Assembly: GCF_001431505.1 (NCBI RefSeq)
Contig: NZ_LDJP01000068.1
Location: 1-64,000 of the forward strand
Length of the DNA: 64,000 nucleotides
Source: Stenotrophomonas daejeonensis
GTDB taxonomy: Bacteria; Pseudomonadota; Gammaproteobacteria; Xanthomonadales; Xanthomonadaceae
Direction: 5' to 3'
Of the stretch, positions 46,889 to 56,481 are shown piece by piece. A program made the position numbers and the translations under genes. Each line of letters begins with the position of its first letter. Position 1 is the first letter of the stretch. The notes under the pieces were generated by a model. It worked only from the letters and a program-made list of their open reading frames with translations. It was not told where the DNA came from and did no database searches.

Positions 46889-49504
46889 ATGAACACTTCC
46901 TATACGCCGCCCACCACCCTGTACCGCTGGCGTTTCGGCCCGGTGGAGTACGACGAGGCCCAGCGCGAACTGCGCATCGCCGGGCTGGCGGTGGAAATGG
47001 AGAACCGGCCGCTGGAAGTGTTGTCGCTGCTGTTGCGCCACGTCGGCGAGGTGGTGACCAAGCAGGAACTGTTCGACCAGGTCTGGGTCGGGCGGCCAAC
47101 GGTGGATCACGTGCTGTCCACCGCCGTAGGCAAGTTGCGCAAGGCACTGGAGGCGGCCGGCGAGGCACGCATCGTCACCGTGCCGCGTATCGGCTACCGT
47201 TTCGACGGCCCCATGGAGCGGGTCACTGTGGGCCAGCGCACCGCCAGCGGGCTGGAACTGGTCGCCGGACAGGCGGTGCCGGAGCGTCCCCATTTCCTGC
47301 TCGAACGCCTGCTCGGCCGTACCCTCGGCAGCGAGGTCTGGCTGGCGCGGCACCCGCGCAGCCGCGATGGGCGGGTGTTCAAGTTCGCGCTGGACGGCGA
47401 GCGGCTGTCCTCGATCAAGCGCGAGGCCACGCTGGCGCGGGTATTGCGCGACAGCCTCGGTGAGCGCGACGACCTGGCACGGGTGCTGGACTGGAATTTC
47501 GAATCGCCACCCTTTTTTCTCGAATGCGAGTACGGCGGGCAATCGCTGCCCGAGTGGGCCGAGCAGGACGGCAGACTGGCCGCGCTGCCGCGCCAGCAGC
47601 GGCTGCACTTGTTCCTGCAAATCGCCGACACCGTGGCCGCCGCGCACGGCGTGGGCGTGCTGCACAAGGACCTCAAGCCCTCCAACGTGCTGGTGGCCGC
47701 ACAGGGCGAAGGCTGGCGCACGCGCCTGACCGACTTCGGCAACAGCCGCCTGCTGCACCCGGAACGGCTGGCAGAGCTGGGCATCACCTCGCTGGGCCTG
47801 ACCACCACCCGCACCGACACCTCCGGCACGCCGCTGTACCTGGCCCCGGAACTGATTGCCGGGCAACCGGCCAGCATCCGCAGCGACTTGTATGCATTGG
47901 GCGTGGTTCTCTACCAGCTCGTGGTCGGCGACCTGCACCAACCGCTGGCGCCGGGCTGGGAGCGCGCGATCGATGACCCTCTGCTGTGCGAAGACATCGC
48001 TCGCGCCACCGACCTGGACCCCGCCCGCCGCCACGCCAGCGTGGCCGAGCTGGCGCAGCAATTGCGGCAACTGGAAACACGTCGCTCCGAACAACAACGA
48101 CAGCAGCAGGCCGAGCGCGATGCCGCTGCGCTGCGGCAGGCGCTGGAACGTACCCGCGCGCGGCGACCATGGGTGGTCACCGCCTTCGCCACGCTGGTGC
48201 TCGGACTGGGTTTCAGCCTGTATTTCTGGCGGTACAGCGAACAGCAGCAACGCATCGCCAAGCAACAGCGCGACATTGCCGAAAAACAGGCGGCGCGGGC
48301 CGAGGCAGTGGTCGCATTCCTCAGCAACGACCTGATTGGCATGGTCGCGCTTGGTGGCGCCGCCTTTCAGGGCAACCCCACCATCAAGGACATGCTGGAC
48401 GTGGCTTCCCGGAAAATCGACGACAAGTTCGGGCGCGATCCGGCAACCAACGGCAGTATCCACGCCGCGCTGGGGCAATCGTGGGGCGCGCTGGGTAATG
48501 GCGAGCGCAGTGCCGAAGAATTGCGTGCGGCACTACGCGATTTCACTGCCGCCTTCGGCGCGGATAACGAATTGTCCCTGCGTACCGCTTACGCGCTTGT
48601 GCGTACGCTGGCCTACACCAGCCGCAACACCGATTTCGGAGAAGCCAGCAGGTTGCTGGAAGAAACCGACGCCAAGGCCGGTGCACGGCTGCGGCAGGAT
48701 GGCGAACTGGCATTGTCCGCAGCCATCGCCCGCGCTGCATTCCATCACCAGCAAATGCAGATCAGCCAGGCGTTGCCCGCCTGGGTACGCGCCGATGCAT
48801 TGCAGCGCCGCTTGTTCCCCATGGACGAGCAGCGTGCCATCACCATCCGCGACAATCTGGCTGATGCACTGTCCCGTTCCGGCGAAACGGACAAGGCCAT
48901 CGTCCTGATGCGGTCGATACTGGCCGATCCCTTGTTCGCCAAGGACCGCATCGGCGAGACCCTCGTCGCCAACGTACAGATGAACCTGGCCCGCGCATTG
49001 CGGAACCAGGGGAAGTACGGCGAAGCGCTCCCCTTGGCCGAGGCAGCGGCGGCCACTTCGGAAAAGGTCTACGGTCCCGACAACTACCAGACGCTGGTGC
49101 AGCGCTCCACCATCGCCAGCATCCACGACATGGCCGACAATTGCCCAGCTGCCCTCCCGATCCAGCGTGACGTGACGCGACGCATGGCGGCGCGCTATGG
49201 CGAAGACAAGCAGGCCACGCTGGTCGAAATCGGCAACCTCGGGCTGAAGGAATACAACTGCGGCGAACAGCGCACCGGCATCGCACTGCTGCGCAAGGCC
49301 GAGCATGGCCTTCGCCAGCGCTTCGGCGAGAACAATGCCGCCGCGCAAAGTTTCCGCATGTCGCTGGCGGAAGCGTTGATCGAACAGGGGCAACGCGAAG
49401 AAGCCCGGCATCTGCTGGATGGCCTTGCCGAGCAGGCAATGGAAGCCGCTGGCGGCGACAAGGCGGAACTGGCGCGCATACGCGGGCTGCTGGCGACACA
49501 CTGA
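46889..49504 (+). CDS. winged-helix / Ser-Thr kinase / TM / TPR fusion
   Basis: An 871-residue protein. Residues 10-110 are an OmpR/PhoB-type winged helix (RWRFGPVEYDEAQRELRIAG; VTKQELFDQVWVGRPTV; RIGYRFDGP). About 135-390 is a Hanks-type kinase with Lys165 (VFKFALDG), HKDLKPSNV (Asp261), DFG (Asp282) and SGTPLYLAPELI. One membrane helix spans 428-447. The remainder is periplasmic TPR-like helices. It combines a CadC-like membrane-bound transcription factor with a kinase. The long open frame upstream of this ATG lies over the opposite-strand gene and was not used. Partners and target genes are unknown, but the divergent envelope genes are obvious candidates. Confidence 0.88.
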   Translation: MNTSYTPPTTLYRWRFGPVEYDEAQRELRIAGLAVEMENRPLEVLSLLLRHVGEVVTKQELFDQVWVGRPTVDHVLSTAVGKLRKALEAAGEARIVTVPRIGYRFDGPMERVTVGQRTASGLELVAGQAVPERPHFLLERLLGRTLGSEVWLARHPRSRDGRVFKFALDGERLSSIKREATLARVLRDSLGERDDLARVLDWNFESPPFFLECEYGGQSLPEWAEQDGRLAALPRQQRLHLFLQIADTVAAAHGVGVLHKDLKPSNVLVAAQGEGWRTRLTDFGNSRLLHPERLAELGITSLGLTTTRTDTSGTPLYLAPELIAGQPASIRSDLYALGVVLYQLVVGDLHQPLAPGWERAIDDPLLCEDIARATDLDPARRHASVAELAQQLRQLETRRSEQQRQQQAERDAAALRQALERTRARRPWVVTAFATLVLGLGFSLYFWRYSEQQQRIAKQQRDIAEKQAARAEAVVAFLSNDLIGMVALGGAAFQGNPTIKDMLDVASRKIDDKFGRDPATNGSIHAALGQSWGALGNGERSAEELRAALRDFTAAFGADNELSLRTAYALVRTLAYTSRNTDFGEASRLLEETDAKAGARLRQDGELALSAAIARAAFHHQQMQISQALPAWVRADALQRRLFPMDEQRAITIRDNLADALSRSGETDKAIVLMRSILADPLFAKDRIGETLVANVQMNLARALRNQGKYGEALPLAEAAAATSEKVYGPDNYQTLVQRSTIASIHDMADNCPAALPIQRDVTRRMAARYGEDKQATLVEIGNLGLKEYNCGEQRTGIALLRKAEHGLRQRFGENNAAAQSFRMSLAEALIEQGQREEARHLLDGLAEQAMEAAGGDKAELARIRGLLATH

Positions 49505-49580
49505 GGGGAATCCGGGCCCTCTCGCCTGCAATCACGCCACCGCGTGCGTGCCCCGCCCCAGGCTCCGCCAGACAAGCCGC

Positions 49581-50870
49581 CTATGCCTTGCTGGCGGCAT
49601 TGCGCCGCCCTATCGCCCACAACGCCAGGCCGGTCACCAGCGCCGTCGCGCACAGGTACCAGCCCACCGCGGCAATGCCGAACTTCCCGGCCAGCCACGT
49701 CGCCGCATAGGGGGCGGGCGCGGCGCCGAGGATGCCGGCCAGATTGAACGACAGCGACGCGCCGGTATAACGCACCTGCACCGGGTACAGGCTGGCCAGC
49801 ATGGTGCCGCACGGGCCATAGGTCAGGCCCATCAGGAACAGGCCCAGCGACAGGAAGCCGATTACCTGCCACGGGTGCGCGGCCTGGAACAACGGTTGGA
49901 ACAACAGGCCGAACGCGAAGATCGCCAGCGTCGCCAGCAGCATCGTATGCACCGTGCCGCGACGGTCGCCGTACCACGCCGACAACGGGATGCCGGCGGC
50001 GAAGAACAGGATGCCGACCATCTGCATCAGCAGGAAGTCCTCGCGGGTGTACCCCAGCTTCGTGGTGCCGTGGCCCAGCGTGAACACCGTCATCAGGTAG
50101 AACAGCACGAAGGTGGCGAACGCGGCCAGCGTGCCCACCGCCACCGCGAAGCCATGCCCGGCCAGCACCTCGCGCATCGGCAGGCGCACCCGCTGCCCGG
50201 TTGCCATCGCCTTGCGGAAATCCGGTGTCTCGTGGATGTTCAGGCGCACCCACAGGCCGACGATCACCAGCAGCGCGCTGGCGATGAACGGCACGCGCCA
50301 ACCCCATGCGAGGAATGCCGCATCGTCCATCGCCTTGCCCAGCAGCAGGAAGATGCCGGCCGACAGCAGGAACCCCAGCGGCGCCCCCAGCTGCGGGAAC
50401 ATGCCGTACCACGCGCGCTTGCCCGGCGGCGCGTTCTCGGTGGCCAACAGCACCGCCCCGCCCCATTCGCCGCCCAGCCCCAGGCCCTGCCCGAACCGGC
50501 ACAGCGCCAGCAGCGCCGGCGCCGCCAGGCCGATGCGGTCGTGGGTGGGCAGCAGGCCGATCGCCACCGTGGACAGGCCCATCGTCAGCAACGCCGCCAC
50601 CAGCGTGGCCTTGCGGCCGATGCGGTCGCCGTAGTGGCCGAACAGCGCCGAGCCCACCGGCCGCGCGATGAAGGCCACCGCGAAGGTCGCCAGCGACTGC
50701 AGCATCGCCGCGTTCTCGCTGCTCTCGGGAAAGAACAGTTTCGGGAACACCAGCACCGCCGCGGTGGCGTAGATGTAGAAGTCGAAGAACTCGATGGTGG
50801 TGCCGACCAGGCTGGCCGCCAGTACGCGGCCCGGGGAGTTGGCGACGGGGGCGGCGGTGGAAGGCGTCAT
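49581..50870 (-). CDS. MFS transporter, metabolite:H+ symporter type
   Basis: A 429-residue major facilitator with twelve predicted helices, of the MHS group (ProP/ShiA/YdfJ-like). Diagnostic parts are GTTIEFFDFYIYATAAVLVFPKLFF at the start and GHYGDRIGRKA, the motif A loop; RYTGASLSFNL is near the end. Substrates in the group are carboxylates, betaines or shikimate; none can be chosen here. The ATG at 50870 is used because the family starts there. The 270-base gap 50871-51140 holds no other gene. Confidence 0.88.
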   Translation of the reverse strand: MTPSTAAPVANSPGRVLAASLVGTTIEFFDFYIYATAAVLVFPKLFFPESSENAAMLQSLATFAVAFIARPVGSALFGHYGDRIGRKATLVAALLTMGLSTVAIGLLPTHDRIGLAAPALLALCRFGQGLGLGGEWGGAVLLATENAPPGKRAWYGMFPQLGAPLGFLLSAGIFLLLGKAMDDAAFLAWGWRVPFIASALLVIVGLWVRLNIHETPDFRKAMATGQRVRLPMREVLAGHGFAVAVGTLAAFATFVLFYLMTVFTLGHGTTKLGYTREDFLLMQMVGILFFAAGIPLSAWYGDRRGTVHTMLLATLAIFAFGLLFQPLFQAAHPWQVIGFLSLGLFLMGLTYGPCGTMLASLYPVQVRYTGASLSFNLAGILGAAPAPYAATWLAGKFGIAAVGWYLCATALVTGLALWAIGRRNAASKA

Positions 50871-51140
50871 CGGATTGCCAATGGGGAAGTGGCGGTGATT
50901 CTGGCACGGCGTCGCGTCGCGGCCGGCATTGGTTGCAATCGCCACCAGCGCGCGCCGCCTTCACCGCGCGCCGACGGAAAACCCACGTCCGCCGAACGTT
51001 TTCTTCCCCTGCCGTCCACGTCGGTTAACCGCCCCGGACCGCGACACGACGCATCCGCGCTGGTTCACGGCCGGGTACAGGAGGCCATTGCCAGTATCGG
51101 CGCTGCGTGGAAAGCGCGACGAAACCACAGGAGCAGACCG

Positions 51141-51575
51141 ATGAACGATCGACCGCTACATACCGCCCTTCTTGCCGCGGCCCTTGCACTGGCCGCCGCC
51201 GGCGTCGCCCGGGCGCAGGACGCGCTCACCGCGCCGCAGGTGCGTGCACAGCTGGAGGCACAGGGCTATACCGAGGTGGAGGACCTGGAGTTCGAAGACG
51301 GCATGTGGAAGGCGGAAGCGACCAGCGCCAATGGCAAACACGTGGACGTGCGCCTGGACCCGACCAACGGCACCGTATACCCGGCCAAGGCGGTCCCGCA
51401 GCTGGGCGAAGCCGACATCCGCGCGCAGCTGGCCGCGGCCGGCTACAGCGGCGTGCATGGCGTGAAACTCGACGACGGCCTGTGGAAGGCCAAGGGCCGG
51501 ACCGCCGAGGGCTCCAAGGTGAAGGTGCGCCTGGACCCGGCCACCGGCGAAGTGGTCGCGCTGGAAAAGGATTGA
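51141..51575 (+). CDS. exported PepSY-domain protein
   Basis: A 144-residue protein with a signal peptide (cut after about VARAQ, residue 25) and two tandem PepSY-like units of about 55 residues (VRAQLEAQGYTEVEDLEFEDGMWKAEA; IRAQLAAAGYSGVHGVKLDDGLWKAKG). PepSY units in other proteins inhibit proteases or bind ligands in the periplasm. CAGGAG precedes the ATG. It is followed by a hairpin terminator. Confidence 0.85.
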   Translation: MNDRPLHTALLAAALALAAAGVARAQDALTAPQVRAQLEAQGYTEVEDLEFEDGMWKAEATSANGKHVDVRLDPTNGTVYPAKAVPQLGEADIRAQLAAAGYSGVHGVKLDDGLWKAKGRTAEGSKVKVRLDPATGEVVALEKD

Positions 51576-51630
51576 CGGCCGGCGCGTGAGGCGGCACTGC
51601 TCCGGCCGGTCCGCGGCCCGTGGGCGGTAC

Positions 51631-51669
51631 CGGCCGGGATCGATCCACCGGATCGATCCCGGCCGCCTT
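51631..51669 (+). terminator. long hairpin between the PepSY and dapA genes
   Basis: A 15-bp perfect stem (51631-51645 with 51651-51665, loop CACCG), made of GGATCGATCC twice with flanking GGCCG, followed by CCTTTACC. The U tract is poor. It lies between convergent genes. Confidence 0.6.
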
Positions 51670-51751
51670 TACCGATGCATTCGTCGAAGACGCGAGCGGC
51701 CGGCACCTGCGCCAGCCGGCATGCCGAACCCGCCTCCAGAGCGGCGGGCGC

Positions 51752-52651
51752 TCAGGCCAGCAAGCCCGCCTCGCGTAGCGCCGCTTCCAGCCTGGCCTGG
51801 TTGACCGGCTCCAGCTCGGTCATCGGCAACCGCAGCGTGCCGCCGCAACGGCCCATGCGCGCCAGCGCCCACTTCACCGGGATCGGGTTGGCCTCGACGA
51901 ACATCTGCCGGTGCACCGGCAGCAGCCGTCGCTGGATCGCCATTGCCGCCGCCACGTCGCCGGCCAGCGCCGCGGCGCACAGCTCGCGCATCAGCCGCGG
52001 CGCCACGTTGGCGGTCACGCTGACGTTGCCGTGGCCGCCGCAGAGCATCAGCGCCACCGCGGTGGCGTCGTCGCCCGAATACACCGCGAAGCCCTCCGGC
52101 GCCTCGCGGATCAACCACTGCGCACGCTCCAGGTTGCCGGTGGCCTCCTTGATGCCGACGATGCCCGGCACCTGCGCCAGCCGCAGCACGGTGTCGTGCT
52201 GCAGGTCGGCCACGGTGCGGCCGGGCACGTTGTAGAGCACGATCGGCAGATCGCCGGTGGCCTCGGCGATCGCCTTGAAATGGCGGTACTGCCCCTCCTG
52301 CCCCGGCTTGTTGTAGTACGGCACCACCTGCAACTGGCTGCTGGCGCCGACCTCGCGCGCGAACCGCGCCAATGCGATCGCCTCGGCGGTGGAATTGCCG
52401 CCGCAGCCGGCCATCACCGGCACCCGCCCGGCGGCCTGCTCCACCGCCACACGGATGATCTGGCAGTGCTCGTCCACGTTCACCGTCGGCGATTCGCCGG
52501 TGGTGCCGACCACGCCGATGCAGTCGGTGCCCTCGGCCACGTGCCAGTCGATCAGGCGGCGCAGCGCGTCGTAATCGACGCTGCCGTCCTCGTGCATGGG
52601 CGTGACGAGCGCGACGATGCTGCCGCGCAGCGGGGCGGGGGAAGAAGTCAT
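51752..52651 (-). CDS. dapA: 4-hydroxy-tetrahydrodipicolinate synthase
   Basis: DapA condenses pyruvate with aspartate semialdehyde in lysine and diaminopimelate synthesis. The 299-residue TIM barrel shows GTTGESPTV, the LYNVPGRT loop with the Tyr, and VGIKEATGN with the Schiff-base Lys. The ATG at 52651 precedes a normal start ([17 protein letters not shown]). The usual downstream bamC/dapX is not here: the next gene is a convergent PepSY gene. It is divergent from the ParB-like gene. Confidence 0.96.
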   Translation of the reverse strand: MTSSPAPLRGSIVALVTPMHEDGSVDYDALRRLIDWHVAEGTDCIGVVGTTGESPTVNVDEHCQIIRVAVEQAAGRVPVMAGCGGNSTAEAIALARFAREVGASSQLQVVPYYNKPGQEGQYRHFKAIAEATGDLPIVLYNVPGRTVADLQHDTVLRLAQVPGIVGIKEATGNLERAQWLIREAPEGFAVYSGDDATAVALMLCGGHGNVSVTANVAPRLMRELCAAALAGDVAAAMAIQRRLLPVHRQMFVEANPIPVKWALARMGRCGGTLRLPMTELEPVNQARLEAALREAGLLA

Positions 52652-52804
52652 CTGGGGAATACCGGAAGCCGTCGTGGGGAACGCCGATTCTAAGCAAGAA
52701 AACAGCCGCCGGTGGCCTGTCGGAGCGGCATTCCCGGTTGCCGCTGCAACCATCGGGGAAGCATCCTCACTACAATGCCGGCCCACGTTTCACCGTCAGC
52801 ATGC

Positions 52805-53695
52805 ATGGACATCATCGTCAACGAAGAACTCAAGGCCTACATCGACCCGCTGACGCCGGACGAGCACGACGCGCTGGAGCGCAGCCTGCTCGCCGAGGGC
52901 TGCCGCGATGCGCTGGTGCTGTGGGGCAACGTGCTGATCGACGGCCACAACCGCTACGGCATCTGCATGAAGCACGGCCTGCCGTTCAACACCGTGCAGA
53001 ACACCCGCTTCCGGACGATGGAAGACGTGCACCTGTGGATGATCGAGCAGCACCTGGGCCGGCGCAGCGTGTCCGACTTCCAGCGCGGCGTGCTGGCGCT
53101 GCGCAAGCGCGCGATCCTCGATGCGCGCCATGCCGCCGAACAGGAGCAGCTGCGCCGCGAGAGCGAAGGCGAGGCCGCGCCCGCCGCATCCGGCACCGAC
53201 GCCGACATGCCGCCGTGGGAACCGGCGCCGAAGCTGTCCAAGGCCGAACTTGCGCGCGAGGCCAAGCTCAGCGCCGGCCAGGTGGCGATGATCGAGAAGA
53301 TCCACAGCCACGCCGCGCCGGAAGTGGTCGAGGCGGTGAAGACCGGCGCGCTGTCGATCAGCGCCGCGGCGGTGGTCGCCAGCCTGCCGGAAGAGGAACA
53401 GCGCGCGGCGGCGCAAGGCGGCAAGGAGGAACTGAAGCAGGCGGCCAGACGCGTGCGCGAAGCTCGGCGCAAGCCGAAGCCCGAGCCTGCGCCGGAAGAA
53501 GCGGCAACGCCAACGGCCAACGTGGCGGACGACGGCGAACTGGAGGCGCTGCGCCAGCGCGTGGCCTCGCTGACCGCCGAGAACCAGGCGCTGCGCATGG
53601 AACTGGACGCGCTGCGCGCGCGGCTGGCCGCCGCCGCAACGGAGAAGGTCGAAACCGGATTGCCCCAGGCCTCACCGGGAAAACCCCAGCCGTAG
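52805..53695 (+). CDS. orphan ParB/Spo0J-like nuclease-fold protein
   Basis: A 296-residue product whose first 90 residues resemble the ParB N-terminal domain (LKAYIDPLTPDEHDALERSLLAEGCRDALVLW; LIDGHNRYGIC, which replaces the GERR(W/Y) box). A HTH-like helical region (EAKLSAGQVAMIEKIHSHA) follows and the end is a coiled coil (LRQRVASLTAENQALRMELDAL). No parA is nearby, so a role in chromosome or plasmid partition is doubtful. The stop is the TAG in the head of a REP-C element. Confidence 0.75.
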   Translation: MDIIVNEELKAYIDPLTPDEHDALERSLLAEGCRDALVLWGNVLIDGHNRYGICMKHGLPFNTVQNTRFRTMEDVHLWMIEQHLGRRSVSDFQRGVLALRKRAILDARHAAEQEQLRRESEGEAAPAASGTDADMPPWEPAPKLSKAELAREAKLSAGQVAMIEKIHSHAAPEVVEAVKTGALSISAAAVVASLPEEEQRAAAQGGKEELKQAARRVREARRKPKPEPAPEEAATPTANVADDGELEALRQRVASLTAENQALRMELDALRARLAAAATEKVETGLPQASPGKPQP

Positions 53696-53763
53696 GTCGG
53701 GGCTACGCCCCCGACAGCTTCGCACCGGATGCCCAGGGCGTCGGGGCAGTAGCCCCGACCTAC
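53692..53763. repeat. REP-C dimer supplying the ParB-like stop codon
   Basis: GTAG (TAG 53693-53695 is the stop), TCGGGGCTACGCCCCCGA arm, spacer, inverted arm, CTAC. It is followed 21 bases later by a REP-A. Confidence 0.88.
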
Positions 53764-53784
53764 GCCGCTGCTCGTCCAGCCCGC

Positions 53785-53854
53785 GTGGATGCGGGGCTTG
53801 CCCCGCATGAAGCTTTACCGGGGAAGCCCCGTGCGGGGCAGGCCCCGCACCTGC
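53785..53854. repeat. REP-A dimer, drifted ends
   Basis: Head GTGG instead of GTAG and tail CTGC instead of CTAC, GCGGGGCTTGCCCCGC arm, and spacer GAAGCTTTACCGGGGAAGCC. It is paired with the preceding REP-C. The remaining 76 bases before the next gene hold no clear promoter. Confidence 0.82.
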
Positions 53855-53930
53855 ATCAGCGTGCGACCGCGTAATTGCACTCGCACCGGCAAGCCGGTAA
53901 CCATGCGCCATCTCCCACGAGGAACCCGCG

Positions 53931-55004
53931 ATGGCCTCCGCATCCCCGGAACTGGAGCAATTCGTCCGCGACGCGCTGATGCGCGGCCACGACCGCGAAC
54001 AGGTGACGCAGGCGCTGCTGGCCGCCGGCTGGAGCGCCGAGCAGGTCCGCGGCGTGCTCGACGGCTGGGCCGAGGTGGACTTCGCGCTGCCGGTGCCGCG
54101 CCCGCGCGCCTCGCTGTCCGCGCGCGAAGCCTTCCTCTACCTGCTGCTGTTCAGCGCGCTGTATTTCTTCGCCTGGAACCTCGGCAGCCTGCTGTTCGCG
54201 CTGCTCGAACACCTGCTGCCCGACCCGGCCGACGCGCAATGGCAGGTGCTGCGGCGCACCGGCTCGATCCGCTGGTCGCTGTCGGCGCTGGTCATCGCCT
54301 TCCCGGTATTCGCCTTCGTCGCCCGCCATCTCGCCCACGACGTCGCCAGGCATCCGATCAAGCGCCTGTCGCCGATCCGCCGCTGGCTCACCTACCTGAC
54401 CCTGTTCGTCGCCGCCGCGGTGCTGATCGGCGACCTGACCACGCTGGTGTTCAACCTGCTCGGCGGCGAACTGAGCCTGCGCTTCGTGCTCAAGGTAGGC
54501 GTGGTCGCCGCCATCGCCGGCACGGTGTTCGGCCACTACCTGCGCGACCTGCGCCGCGAAGAGGTCGCCGGCGCCGACCAGACGGCCTCCGGCCGCCGCG
54601 TGCTGTGGGCCGCCGGCATCGCCACCGCCCTGTCCATCGCCGCCGGCGTGTGGGTGATGGACTCGCCCGCGCAGCAACGGCGGCTGCGGCTGGACGAAAC
54701 CCGCACCGGCGACCTGCAGACGCTGGAGATCGCCGTCAACCAATGGTGGCAGGAGCACAAGGCGCTGCCGGCCGACCTCGACACGCTGGCCGCGCAACCG
54801 GGCGTCAACCTGCCGCGCCACGACCCGGCCGGCGGCGGCGATTACCGCTATCGCCCGCTCGACGCCGCGCATTACGAGCTGTGCGCCGATTTCGCCACCG
54901 ACAGCGGTGAACGCCGCGCACGCTGGCGCCTGCCGCAAGCCGGGCAATGGGCGCACCCGGCCGGCACGCACTGCTTCGGCCGCGGCGTGGACGACAAGGA
55001 CTGA
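53931..55004 (+). CDS. DUF5671 membrane protein
   Basis: A 357-residue protein with a short helical N-terminal unit (EQFVRDALMRGHDREQVTQALLAAGW), then the DUF5671 membrane region with four or more helices (AFLYLLLFSALYFFAWNLGSLLF at about 65-90, others near 120, 155 and 185), then a soluble C-terminal domain from about 245. DUF5671 has no known function. The stop is three bases before the GTG of the next gene, so they are likely co-transcribed. Confidence 0.8.
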   Translation: MASASPELEQFVRDALMRGHDREQVTQALLAAGWSAEQVRGVLDGWAEVDFALPVPRPRASLSAREAFLYLLLFSALYFFAWNLGSLLFALLEHLLPDPADAQWQVLRRTGSIRWSLSALVIAFPVFAFVARHLAHDVARHPIKRLSPIRRWLTYLTLFVAAAVLIGDLTTLVFNLLGGELSLRFVLKVGVVAAIAGTVFGHYLRDLRREEVAGADQTASGRRVLWAAGIATALSIAAGVWVMDSPAQQRRLRLDETRTGDLQTLEIAVNQWWQEHKALPADLDTLAAQPGVNLPRHDPAGGGDYRYRPLDAAHYELCADFATDSGERRARWRLPQAGQWAHPAGTHCFGRGVDDKD

Positions 55005-55006
55005 AC

Positions 55007-56290
55007 GTGGGTGCCGCCGATCCACGCCGCGCGCAGCTGCGCCGGCTCAAGCTGTACGCGCTGGCGATGCTGCTGGCGATGCTGGCCGGTTTCGTCGCCA
55101 GCCACCTCAACGGCGAGCGCGGCGCGTGGGCGTGGGTGGGTGCGTTCTGCGAGGCGGCCACGGTCGGCGCGCTGGCCGACTGGTTCGCGGTGGTGGCGCT
55201 GTTCCGCCGCCCGCTGAACCTGCCGATCCCGCATACCGCGATCATCCCGCGCAACAAGGAACGCATCGCCGACAGCCTGGCCGTGTTCGTGCGCGACCAC
55301 TTCCTCGAACCGGAATCGCTGCTGGCCAAGCTGAAGGTGTTCGACCCGGCCACCCGGCTCGGGCACTGGCTGGCGCAGCCGCAGCAGGCGCGGATGCTGG
55401 CCGGCATGGCGCGCGGCTGGGCCGTGCAGGCGCTGGACCTGCTGGATGAAACCGCCGTGCGCGCCGCCATCCAGCGTTTCGTCGTCGAACAGCTGCGGCA
55501 ATGGAACGTCGCGGCCACTGCCGGCGACCTGCTCGGCCTGCTCACCGCCGACAACCGCCACCAGCGCGTGCTCGACGAAGGCCTGACCCGCATCGCCGGC
55601 TGGCTCGACGACGACGCCGTGCGCCAGCGCGCATCGATGCTGATCGTGCGCTACATCCGCAAGGAATGGCCGAAGCTGGCCAGTACCGTGGACTGGGTGA
55701 AGCCCATCGACGAGATCGGCGATTCACTGGCCGAGCGGCTGGCGCGCGCGGCGCTGGAGGAATTGCAGGACGTGCTGTCGCAGCCCGCACACCCGCTGCG
55801 GCAGGATTATGCGCGCTGGCTCGGCGACTACATGCGGCGGCTGCACCACGACCCGGCGCTGGCCGAACGCGTCGATGCGCTCAAGCAGCAGGTGATCGAC
55901 CACCCGGCGGTGCAGGACTACGTGCAGGGCCTGTGGCAGCGCATCCACCGGCACCTGCGCGAGGACTTGTCGCGCGGGGATTCGGCATTGGCCGGGCACC
56001 TGGAGCGCAGCCTCGGCAAGCTCGGCGCGGCCATCGGCGACGACCCGGCGCTGCGCGACGCGCTGAACCAGCACATGCTGGCCGGCGCGGAGAAACTCAC
56101 CACGCGCCTGCGCAGCGGCGTGACCGCGCACATCGCGCAGACGGTGAAGGGCTGGGACGAGGCCAAGCTGGTCGAGCAGCTGGAACTGAGCGTCGGCCGC
56201 GACCTGCAATACATCCGCTTCAACGGCACCCTGGTCGGCGGCCTGATCGGCCTGTTGCTGCATGCGCTGACCCACGGATTGCCGTCGTAG
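55007..56290 (+). CDS. DUF445 membrane protein
   Basis: A 427-residue member of the DUF445 (COG2733) family. It opens with two membrane segments (LYALAMLLAMLAGFVASHL; VGALADWFAVVALF) and the conserved GALADWFAVVALFRRPLNLPIPHTAIIP region, and ends with NGTLVGGLIGLLLHAL. The start is GTG with AAGGA before it. The TAG stop lies in a REP-A head. Function is unknown; the family is often close to other envelope genes. Confidence 0.85.
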   Translation: MGAADPRRAQLRRLKLYALAMLLAMLAGFVASHLNGERGAWAWVGAFCEAATVGALADWFAVVALFRRPLNLPIPHTAIIPRNKERIADSLAVFVRDHFLEPESLLAKLKVFDPATRLGHWLAQPQQARMLAGMARGWAVQALDLLDETAVRAAIQRFVVEQLRQWNVAATAGDLLGLLTADNRHQRVLDEGLTRIAGWLDDDAVRQRASMLIVRYIRKEWPKLASTVDWVKPIDEIGDSLAERLARAALEELQDVLSQPAHPLRQDYARWLGDYMRRLHHDPALAERVDALKQQVIDHPAVQDYVQGLWQRIHRHLREDLSRGDSALAGHLERSLGKLGAAIGDDPALRDALNQHMLAGAEKLTTRLRSGVTAHIAQTVKGWDEAKLVEQLELSVGRDLQYIRFNGTLVGGLIGLLLHALTHGLPS

Positions 56291-56356
56291 GTGCGGGGTT
56301 TGCCCCGTACTGGGCCTCATCGGGAATGCCCCATGCGGGGCAAGCCCCGCATCTAC
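56287..56356. repeat. REP-A dimer supplying the DUF445 stop codon
   Basis: GTAG (TAG 56288-56290 is the stop), GCGGGGTTTGCCCCG arm, drifted spacer, inverted GCGGGGCAAGCCCCGC arm, CTAC. A REP-C follows 30 bases later. Confidence 0.87.
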
Positions 56357-56386
56357 AAGAGTCGCGACAGGCCTTCGGCAGTCCTC

Positions 56387-56453
56387 GTAGGTCGGGGCTA
56401 CCGCCCCGACGGCTTCCATGATGCGAGGCGTCGGGGACATAGCCCCGACCTAC
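56387..56453. repeat. REP-C dimer between DUF445 and rlmKL
   Basis: GTAG, TCGGGGCTACCGCCCCGA arm, spacer with GGCTTCCATGATGCGAGG, inverted arm, CTAC. It lies between convergent genes. Confidence 0.87.
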
Positions 56454-56481
56454 CGGATGTATCTGGAGGAAAGCTCCCGAG

